Of a stretch of DNA of 64,000 nt, positions 58,301-64,000 are shown piece by piece; position 1 is the stretch's first letter, and each line of letters starts with the position of its first letter. Source of the DNA: Pollenia angustigena (taxonomy: Eukaryota > Arthropoda > Insecta > Diptera > Polleniidae); the NCBI GenBank assembly GCA_930367215.1, contig OV884056.1, forward strand, positions 92,081,285-92,145,284, written 5' to 3'. Under the pieces are notes generated by a model, which was not told where the DNA came from, ran no database searches, and was given only the letters and a program-made list of their open reading frames with translations. Both the position numbers and the translations under genes were made by a program.

Positions 58301-58984
58301 AAAAAGCGAAACTTGTACACAAAATTTCGTTTTTGGTTCGACAGTTTTTGGCTTCGGCTACAGTTTTTTAAACCCTGTTTATAAAGGTGATATATAAAGT
58401 CGCCTTACGAATAATAATAATAATACTGTTAAGTCAGATTGTAAGAAGATTAATCTAGAATAATTAACGATAATTCTCGGTGGGGGGTATACAAAATTCG
58501 GTAGAGTCAAATCAATGCGAATTAACTACAGGTGGTGCCGAAACGGCATCTGATTTTGATAGTTCGAGCTTATTTGTTATGATTTGTTAGTGTTTTGCTA
58601 AGATTGGTTAAAGTTTCGAGCTATAAGCACTAACAATGCACTGCAAAAACCCGTATGTTGTTTACGTTGTTTTTTGATTGTTGTAGTTCCGACACCACCT
58701 GTAGTTGAATTCGCCTTGAGTCAAATACAACATTCTACGAGGGTTTTTTTTTTTGGAAACCTTAAATAATATGCTGTCAACAATCAATATAACAACAATT
58801 CCTTTCTTGTTTTCTTAAATTAAATTAAATAAATTTTCTCTTTGTAGGTGATTCAGAAGCTGCTCCCAAGGAGACTCAATTGCCCTCGGAAATGTTTGTA
58901 TCAAATCAAAAACATTGGCTTCAATTGCGTGCCAATAAGTCAAAGTTTTTCTTTCTTCCTTTTTGTTGTGGTGAAACGAATTGA
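43195..58984 (+). CDS. CCDC142-like conserved protein, 10 exons, 753 aa
   Basis: Joining 43195-43338, 43397-43582, 43660-43881, 43952-44312, 44581-44760, 45349-45518, 52725-52869, 52934-53175, 53232-53706 and 58848-58984 gives one open frame of 2,262 nt, with GT/AG boundaries and matched phases throughout. The N-terminal ~300 residues are helical with no recognised motif. The C-terminal half, with HIRFSVNGAVRLLNDFDDVREW in exon 9 and KHWLQLRANKS near the end, resembles the CCDC142 C-terminal domain; total length is also close to vertebrate CCDC142. No signal peptide. Function is unknown. The gene structure is secure; the family name is from recognition. Intron 6 (7.2 kb) and intron 9 (5.1 kb) are swollen by transposons. 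Confidence 0.85.
43397..43582 (+). CDS. Host gene exon 2 (residues 49-110)
   Basis: DTLLEECERIVELYW ... RRFSQLTF. Acceptor TTTTCAAG. Donor taken as GTGCTT because it alone keeps frame with exon 3; the alternative GTGTAA eight bases on would shift frame. Confidence 0.8.
43660..43881 (+). CDS. Host gene exon 3 (residues 111-184)
   Basis: LTLLLKKSMQSEIWLNWALQ ... DFAYVLQ. Acceptor TTTTTTTTAG, donor GTGAAT, phase 0. Confidence 0.9.
43952..44312 (+). CDS. Host gene exon 4 (residues 185-305)
   Basis: LAAQQRIEQNALDLMFGLFN ... FDICPTIF. Acceptor TTTTCCAG, donor GTAAGT, ends one base into a Gly codon. Confidence 0.9.
44581..44760 (+). CDS. Host gene exon 5 (residues 305-365)
   Basis: GHAAQEDLHEFVLRGMRLMW ... 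LFMQNVK. Acceptor AAATTTCAG, donor GTAAGA. Confidence 0.9.
44805..45185. mobile_element. CAGTCGTGA-ended TIR element in intron 5
   Basis: Ends CAGTCGTGATCGAA / TTCGTTCACGACTG; the interior has repeated ACTCAAATAAATGCTTTACA blocks (~44947 and ~45068). A partial relative is at 266-440. No clear target duplication. Confidence 0.65.
45349..45518 (+). CDS. Host gene exon 6 (residues 365-421)
   Basis: DIPEPVYSTLQGIGEILTNF ... EQNKQATNN. Acceptor AATTTCAAG, donor GTAAGT. Confidence 0.9.
45877..46016. mobile_element. Foldback MITE in intron 6, TAA duplication
   Basis: 140-bp near-perfect hairpin (CAGCCAGGCCCACGATGTCA and complement), TAA on both sides (45874-45876 and 46017-46019). Confidence 0.9.
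46020..47172. other. Intron 6 DNA without recognised feature
   Basis: AT-rich; frames at 46215-46496 on the minus strand have no domain. No repeat structure recognised. Confidence 0.4.
47181..48187. mobile_element. Non-autonomous hAT element with GTTATAAG duplication
   Basis: 20-bp ends CAGGGAAACCAAAAATATGC with one mismatch, and a perfect 8-bp duplication GTTATAAG (47173-47180 and 48188-48195). Near both ends GCATATTTT recurs many times as degenerate subterminal repeats, a typical site for transposase binding. The interior is non-coding. Similar GCATATTT clusters flank the hAT relic near 59345-59400 and 63890-63960. Confidence 0.9.
48303..48550 (+). repeat. Minisatellite, ~41-bp unit, about six copies
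   Basis: Unit AGGAGTTTTATTTTTTCCGT plus CTAAAATAAAACTCATTTT, copies differing by a few bases. Being a multiple-of-three-compatible array it leaves both strands open; the resulting frames are not genes. The unit is itself partly palindromic (AGTTTTATTTT / AAAATAAAACT). Confidence 0.85.
48560..49790. other. Intron 6 DNA without recognised feature
   Basis: Nothing recognised; a less AT-rich patch lies at 49640-49745 (GGAAACATTTGGAAGGGAAA). Confidence 0.4.
49822..50719. mobile_element. Mutator-like element with 9-bp duplication GTTTCCGGC
   Basis: About 30-bp ends (GGCTGTAGGAAATATCGCCC / complement, ~27 matches), perfect 9-bp duplication (49813-49821 and 50720-50728). A 9-bp duplication is typical of Mutator-like elements. 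Both flanks of the interior are filled with degenerate CGCCCAAA / GGGCGATTTTTC repeats, and the centre holds a CGGCTTCGCTAACTAAAGCT cluster. No transposase, so non-autonomous. Confidence 0.8.
50037..50370. repeat. Cluster of CGGCTTCGCTAACTAAAGCTTCTC units
   Basis: Three direct units (~50050, 50145, 50228; ~95-bp period) and one inverted unit (~50285-50325) with TATAACAA, CCGGCCTTCGGCCGG palindromes. Same family as 14797-14930. Nested within the Mutator-like element. Confidence 0.75.
51517..51761. mobile_element. TIR MITE in intron 6 (CGCACCTGTTCAACAATACT)
   Basis: About 37-bp inverted ends including ACAATACTGTATTAACT and complement. Target duplication masked by an ATAT-rich flank. Bases 50730-51516 show nothing recognisable. 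Confidence 0.75.
51950..52645 (+). repeat. Dispersed fly repeat ending in a TTCGGCACAGCC hairpin
   Basis: The right end AAGATTCGGCACAGCCGTAT followed by TTACACTTTAACT matches the right end of 54895-56650. The left boundary is not defined. Confidence 0.5.
52725..52869 (+). CDS. Host gene exon 7 (residues 422-470)
   Basis: LNGTPTGTVWVSIFTNLINL ... IPILHRI. Acceptor TTACCTTCAG, donor GTGATT. Confidence 0.85.
52934..53175 (+). CDS. Host gene exon 8 (residues 470-550)
   Basis: DHSVHSMRLWVKEEAKQLCN ... INVNIEKLK. Acceptor TTCTTTACAG, donor GTTTTA (weak but phase-consistent). Confidence 0.85.
53232..53706 (+). CDS. Host gene exon 9 (residues 551-709)
   Basis: KTADECIHVLSDVCRLISMA ... YDKKTG. Acceptor TTAATTCTTAG, donor GTGAGT. 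Holds the conserved RFSVNGAVRLLNDFDDVREW block. Confidence 0.9.
53707..54890. other. Intron 9 DNA without recognised feature
   Basis: AT-rich with an unusual less-AT-rich part at 54370-54870; no coding or repeat recognised. Confidence 0.4.
54895..56650 (+). repeat. Dispersed fly repeat with internal ~265-bp duplication
   Basis: Starts TATACCCTTCACC and ends GATTCGGCACAGCCGAATAT plus GCACTCTTACTTG, where TTCGGCACAGCCGAA forms a hairpin. Internal degenerate units at about 55380-55615 and 55660-55895 share TTCGGAAAAATCGGTTCAGA and ATAGATCTTCCCGAGTCCAA. Class unknown; a hairpin just before the end recalls Helitrons but no CTRR terminus is seen. Confidence 0.6.
56358..56418 (+). other. tRNA-like A box and B box (pseudo-tRNA or SINE fragment)
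   Basis: TGGCTCAGTTG (A box) and GGTTCGAATCT (B box) are 50 bp apart start to start, the spacing of pol III tRNA promoters. The T-arm pairs 4 of 5 bases, but no 7-nt anticodon loop or acceptor stem can be drawn, so not a functional tRNA. Confidence 0.35.
56660..57170. other. Intron 9 DNA without recognised feature
   Basis: AT-rich; nothing recognised. Confidence 0.4.
57178..57441. mobile_element. TIR MITE (GTGCTGGTTCACAC ends), AAA flanks
   Basis: 264 bp, ends GTGCTGGTTCACACAGGTCA / complement; CTCTCTCCTAAAAGCTCAAG shared with 38395-38536. Target flanks AAA on both sides. Confidence 0.8.
57445..58500. other. Intron 9 DNA without recognised feature
   Basis: AT-rich; a frame at 57519-57755 has no recognisable domain. 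Confidence 0.4.
58513..58718. mobile_element. hAT-type MITE (CAAGGCGAATT family)
   Basis: 206 bp, ends CAATGCGAATTAACTACAGG / complement, perfect 8-bp duplication AGTCAAAT (58505-58512 and 58719-58726). It lies about 130 bp before the last exon. Confidence 0.9.
58848..58984 (+). CDS. Host gene exon 10 (residues 709-753 and stop)
   Basis: GDSEAAPKETQLPSEMFVSN ... FLPFCCGETN, stop TGA at 58982-58984. Acceptor TTCTCTTTGTAG. Candidate AATAAA signals lie at 59158 and 59183. Confidence 0.9.
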
Positions 58985-59828
58985 ATAATGGAAATCTTTT
59001 TATCCATGTGATGGATATCCAATGCTTTTAATTTTGGTTTGAAAAGGCTTAAGCTTAAGTTTTTGAAATGTTATAATGAACAATTATATGCCATGCATTT
59101 TTAGTGATTATTGAAGTTAATTAAAATTAATTTAGCTCAAGCACTAAATTCCAGTTAATAAAAAATAATTTTTTGTACAAAAATAAAATGATTTTATTAA
59201 TTCAAAAATTTAAACAAGAATTTAAAATATTTTAAAAACTAAAGAAAAATTAAACTTGAAAATCATCGATTGTCTAAGATCGCTGTCGACCAATAATCTT
59301 TCCGAATCATTAAATTTGCGTTAAAATAGCATTGATTTGTTTTTGCATATTGTTGCATACTTTGGTGAAAATGCATATTTTGGCTTTAAATGCATATTTG
59401 AAAATTTTTGAGTGATATATTTTTTTTTAATTTCCATATTATAAAAAAAAGTTCTTCAAAAAATTTCAAAATTGTATAAAAAAAAAAAAAAAAAATTTTA
59501 AATCAATAAATTAATTCTTTTGGAGCTCTGCTTAAAATGCAAGATTTCGACAAAAGATCCATTAATTTTGAAACGATGCAGAATGTCAATTTGCCTAAAC
59601 CAATTTATCCAAAACTGTTACATGTAACTTGCTTGGCCCATGGGTTACACCGAGTTACAGAGGCTTCTAGCCAATTCGATAATATTGATTTATTGATTTC
59701 ATACGGGAAAAAATATTTTTAAGGACTCCTTCACGAGTTGCAAATTTTAAATGAAATGTATCCCTTGGTACTTTTACCACCGCAGCCAGTATTAACAAGA
59801 CGGGGAACCTGACTATATACTTTAGAAT

Positions 59829-60923
59829 CAGTGATGGAAAATTCAGTACTATGGTACTATTTTCAGTACTTTTTCCTTTCAAAAATACCACGGTACCCCA
59901 CTTCCGTTTTAGTACTGTTTTCTTGTTATGCTTCTTTGCTTACTTGGTGGCCACACGATCAAGTTTTGCTTTTCAATTCCTTTCAATTTGCAATACACTC
60001 TCAGTTTTTTACTAACACACTCACACTTTTTAAATTGACCACGAGATGGCTTTCAATTTCACCTTTCCATTTGTTTGGCAATTTACTTTCAATTTAACAG
60101 CTGAGTACAAGTTTGTCTCTGTTGTTGTTGACATCTTGGAAGTAAATTGCTTACAAATTGAGTGCAGCCTACGTCACAGCTTTCAATTTATGTAAATTTT
60201 GACAAGCAGTATATGTAAAAGACTATCAAGAACAACTTGAACGTGTGGCCGCAGGGTTAGAAATTTAGCGTAGATATTTTTTTAAATTGACAACCAGGGC
60301 TGTGGAGTCGTCAACAAGAAGTACTAACTCCGGAGTCGGATTCATGCATTTTTTGTGTATACTTCGACTCCGACTCTGGTACAAAAACCTCAACTCCGAC
60401 TGTTGATAACGTTGCCTAGACAAAATTTATTCTTATCAAAAGTGTATATCGTTAGCTAAAATGCAAAAAGACGTAACTAACAAAAAATTCAAAATCGAGT
60501 TTTTGATTGATTATTATGAATGCTATAAAACTACATGTCTTGACAAAATTTTACACTTCTGCGATCAAAAATTGCGCTTTCATTAACAAAAAACAAATTA
60601 CACATTTTTTTTTGAAGAAAATATTTTGAAGAATTCCATGGACGACTTATCAATACATGTTTTTCTGACATGTGTATAGTTTTCGCTTTACAAAGTTTGT
60701 TGCTTCTCCTGTAAAGTTATATTTTTGTTAGTTACGTCTTTTTGCATTTCAGCTAACGATATGCTTGTTGGTATATTTTAATTAAAACAAAAATGTGTTT
60801 AATTTTTTTATTTTTAAATATATTTTCCAAAAAAATTTGTTTGAAAAAGTACCAAAATTTTGAAAAAAGTACTCTTTTGCTTGGTGGTTAGTACCATCTA
60901 AATTTTTCAATTTTCCATCACTG
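59829..60923. mobile_element. Non-autonomous hAT element with TTTAGAAT duplication
   Basis: Ends CAGTGATGGAAAATT / AATTTTCCATCACTG; perfect 8-bp duplication TTTAGAAT (59821-59828 and 60924-60931). Contains AGTACT motifs near both ends, a GGCTGTGGAGTCG...CTCCGACT segment (60300-60410), and a nested GACGTAACTAAC repeat (60461-60750). Inserted in the hAT transposase relic. Confidence 0.9.
60461..60750. repeat. TIR-type repeat with TGCAAAAAGACGTAACTAAC ends
   Basis: Inverted ends of 20 bp or more; related to 36370-37077. Nested in 59829-60923. Confidence 0.7.
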
Positions 60924-61025
60924 TTTAGAATACTATTCGAAAAACTTTGAGCAATTTAAGAATTTTATTGAAAAAAGTAAATGAAGTCTCAAATTTAAAT
61001 AACATAAACAAAAAAAGTTAATTAG

Positions 61026-61549
61026 CATTTCGTCACCTAAAATACGAAATAACCTATCTGCAGTTTTCAAAAGTTTACAGGAGAGGGAACGAAAATTACA
61101 CATTTTGATTAAAATGAAACCAGTAATATATATCGGTTGAGAAAATATTGTTTTTCTAATCACAGCTTATGTTATGCCACTTAGGTTTTTCGGAATTGTA
61201 AAAATCTGAAACCAAATAACCTATCTGCAGTTCTAATCAGTATGAATAAATAAAAATTTCTTTAAACATGAATATTATATACATTAAATAATTAAAGTAG
61301 TAGTTTCTTTTACTGGTTTAAGCAAAAACTTAATGTTTGTTTTAATTACACTATGCAACAAAATAAAACTTTTATCGTGATTTTTGATGATTTATGTTTC
61401 TCTTTTTTTGTGCGTAACGGTCCTCTAGGTAGAAAAACTTTGTCATTTGTAATATTATATGCGTTATGATATTGGGAATAAAAATCCATAAAAGGCTCAA
61501 TTTTTAAATTTTTGCAGATAGGTTATTAGGTCTTTTAGATGACGATTTG
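61026..61549. mobile_element. TIR element, relative of 27264-27818
   Basis: Ends CATTTCGTCACCTAAAATAC / complement. The interior aligns in reverse orientation with 27264-27818 (CTATCTGCAGTTTTCAAA, AAACCAGTAATATATATCGG). Flanks TAG and TAT. Confidence 0.75.
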
Positions 61550-61971
61550 TATTTTCCAACTTCGGATATATTGGTGAAACAATAACTGAGCTACCTAAAT
61601 AAGAGCGGAAGCGTTTTTTGTATGTCAAAACTTCTCATTTGCATACAATTTATACGAAACAAACCATTAGAATCCGAATTAGAAACCACCTGGCTGATAA
61701 ATCTTATTTGACAGATCGCTATGTCGGTTTGTTTTATTGAAATTGTTTTTAAATAAAATTTTCATCTTTAAAAAAACGCTTGCCGCTTTTGTTTAGGTTG
61801 TTCAGTAACTTATTAAAAAGGATTTAGTTCACTTGATAGTCAACTCAAATTAACTGATAAAATTAACAATGTAGAAGGAAGAATAGCCCGCCAAATAAAA
61901 AAAAAATTCAAAATGTTTTGCAGAAATAAAACAAATTTCAACTATTTTTGATCTGTAATCAAATGTGGGAT

Positions 61972-63159
61972 CAGGGTTGTCAGATTGATTTTTCGCCAAA
62001 TTCAATGTCAAAAATCGCCAAAATCGCCAAAGCCTTTATTTTCAAGTTTTTGGCAGTAAAATACATATTTTTTAATTTATTAAAAATATTCACTATAAAT
62101 TCTTAAAAAAAATTAATTTGTTCCGTATCGCTAAAATACGCCAAAAATTCAAAAAAGTTGCCATGGTATATATTTTGCTTAATTTTTATTTAGAAAAAAG
62201 TAGAAAGAGCTAGTGAACAGAAAAATGGTACGATGTTTACTACAAAAAAAGTTTTTTTGCGGCTAGTATTAAACAAATATTGGATATATTTACATTTTTA
62301 TATATGTATGTAGTTGCAGTTTTATTATATAGCTAAAACGCTTCACCGGCAAAGCTACCTATTTGTCTTCTTTTTTGGAATACATAAGGGTTTTTCATTT
62401 ATTCAACGATGGTACAAAAGAAGTGCAACTTATAACTCGTAACAACGCGTCTAGAAGTTCGTATTGCATTCTACTTCAAAGGCGAGTTGTAGTGGAGTTC
62501 ATAGCTTAAACACAGGCATTACTTATAATAATATAAAGAACATATAAAGAACAGTCAAAGTAAGTTCCTTGAAATTGTACGTACCTGCCGTTTCGTTGCA
62601 GCTTTAAAGTTTTGGCATAAACTTATTTATCTTTGCAATTAACCAACGCTAATTTTTTCATTGGGTTTCAAAAATGTCCAAAGGTATGTAAGAGTTCATA
62701 AAAATCTTTAAAATATCACTGACAACAACGTATTGTATCTGGGATAAAAAATTACCACATACATATAATGAAAAATGTCCATAGACTTTAAATATATTTA
62801 TGTTAATTTCTATTTATTGATTCTTTCAAGAGCACTTTTAAATATGAAAAACCATTTTCTCGAAGATATTCATTATCTTCATCAGCCATTTGAACTTTCA
62901 AATACTGACCATACATATGAATGCCTCAAACTTCATACATAAAAATATTAAAAATATAATAAAATTAATATTATTTCTCAGTATTGAATTTAACGATTTT
63001 CAAAATAAATGCATAGTTCATCAAAAATAGCCAACAAAATCGCCAACTTTTTTGTTAAATCGCCAAAAAATCGCCATGTCGCCAAATCAAAAATTAGGTC
63101 GCCAAACAAGTTTTAAAATTGCCAGGTTTGGCGAGAAATCGCCACATCTGACAACCCTG
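61972..63159. mobile_element. Non-autonomous hAT element with TGTGGGAT duplication
   Basis: Ends CAGGGTTGTCAGATT / complement, perfect 8-bp duplication TGTGGGAT (61964-61971, 63160-63167). ATCGCCAAA motifs recur many times near both ends. 1,188 bp, no transposase. Confidence 0.9.
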
Positions 63160-63299
63160 TGTGGGATCTGAATTATAAAATTAATATTCTCCAAATGAAT
63201 TGGCATCCTTCAAGTAAGCTGAGATATAAAAAAGTATTTATTGGATTATACAAACAAAAATTTAAATTATGTAGTTTTAAAAATTAGTTTACCTATACA

Positions 63300-63835
63300 A
63301 ACAAGTAAGAAAGTATAGTCGGTCAAGCCCGACCATCATGCTTATGTGTACATATTAATATGGATTTATCTATGTTTATAAACTTCATTAAAATCGGTTT
63401 GAAAGTTTGTGAGAGGCAGAAATAGCCCTCTACCTCCCCTTGTGGTCCTATTTTTGAAAAACTACATAGCTTATGTGTCCACGCCATAGCATTATCAACA
63501 TGACGCTGTAAAAGAACATTGATAGTTTCTGAGAGGCAGACATTTCCCCCTATCTTTCCTCGTGGTCCTACGATTAGGCCCTAAGACCAATAGGCTTGGT
63601 CCTTTTGCCAATTTTTATCAAATTATCTCCAAAATGGCGACCTGTACTTTGCGCACAAGGTTAAATGGACAGCCAGCCTGCCAGCCAGCCGGACGGACAT
63701 CGTAAGTTCGACTTAGAAAGTGATTCTAAGTCGATCGGTATACTTTAAGGTGGGTCAAGGACCAATATTTTAAGGCGTTTCACACATCAGCACAAATGCG
63801 TAATACCCTCTCCACTATTGTGGTGTGGGTATAAA
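63300..63835 (+). repeat. Dispersed fly repeat, copy of 19220-19850
   Basis: Begins CAAGTAAGAAAGTATAGTCG with GTCGGTCAAGCCCGACC hairpin; GAGAGGCAGA blocks; GACAGCCAGCCTGCCAGCC; GTCGATCGGTATACTTTAAG; ends GTGGTGTGGGTATAAAAA. Confidence 0.8.
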
Positions 63836-64000
63836 AACAATAGAACTTTTTATTATTTTTTTTGGTTTAAAATAAAATGTTTCAGTTTTTAGTGCATATT
63901 TTTTTATGTTTTTAATGCATATTTTGATGGTTTTGGTGCATATTTTCAATTTTTTAGTGCAAGAAAATCTCATCCCTACTTCGGCGGTGAAAATTTTTTA

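Larger units (their letters stand above)
59340..61010 (+). pseudogene. hAT transposase relic, split by a hAT MITE
   Basis: 59600-59820 reads LLHVTCLAHGLHRVTEASSQ, LISYGKKYF, then MYPLVLLPPQPVLTRRGT, the CLAH...P.L.RW.TW block of hAT transposases. The frame stops at TLE (59828) and resumes after the nested element with YYSKNFEQFKNFIEKSK (60932-60980). Frameshifts and stops are present. GCATATTT motifs at 59345-59400 match those near 63890-63960, so the parent element may extend to the window end with later insertions inside; that extent is inference. Confidence 0.65.

Overview
The window is AT-rich, intron-bearing, very repeat-dense insect DNA. The mix of hAT, Harbinger, Transib, CR1-like and RTE-like elements, and the abundant non-coding repeats whose ends read like those common in higher flies, suggest a calyptrate fly (blowfly or house-fly type). 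That assignment is inference from sequence style. I see no prokaryotic operons, CRISPR arrays or rRNA genes.

One convincing host gene is present. A ten-exon plus-strand gene runs from 43195 to 58984 and encodes 753 residues. All exon phases join without a break. It is best read as a CCDC142-like conserved protein of unknown function. Its introns carry a Mutator-like element with a 9-bp target duplication, several hAT elements, foldback MITEs and a minisatellite. A damaged THAP zinc-finger gene fragment lies at 33600-33934.

Most of the remaining DNA is transposons inserted in transposons. 1-16 kb: a Harbinger relic with a Tourist-type MITE inside it, many TAA/TTA-flanked MITEs, hAT MITEs flanked by GTTTAAAC, a 497-bp tandem duplication and an RNase-H LINE tail. 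16-23 kb: a 1.7-kb TIR element, a broken RTE-like LINE and more foldbacks. 23.6-29 kb: a CR1-like LINE with both ORFs open on the minus strand, split between its ORFs by a TIR element. 29.5-33.5 kb: paired hairpins, a GC-rich island, an A-tailed retroposon and a TA-flanked MITE. 33.9-40.6 kb: a 6.6-kb element whose inverted ends begin with the V(D)J-type heptamer CACAGTG and which holds RAG1/Transib-like transposase pieces; it sits inside the THAP gene fragment. 41.7-42.7 kb: a TIR element carrying an inverted second copy of the A-tailed retroposon. 59.3 kb to the end: a hAT transposase relic split by a hAT MITE, followed by further TIR elements.

The most notable items are the Transib/RAG1-like element with RSS-like termini, its position in a THAP exon, the open two-ORF LINE, and the target-site patterns of the small DNA transposons.
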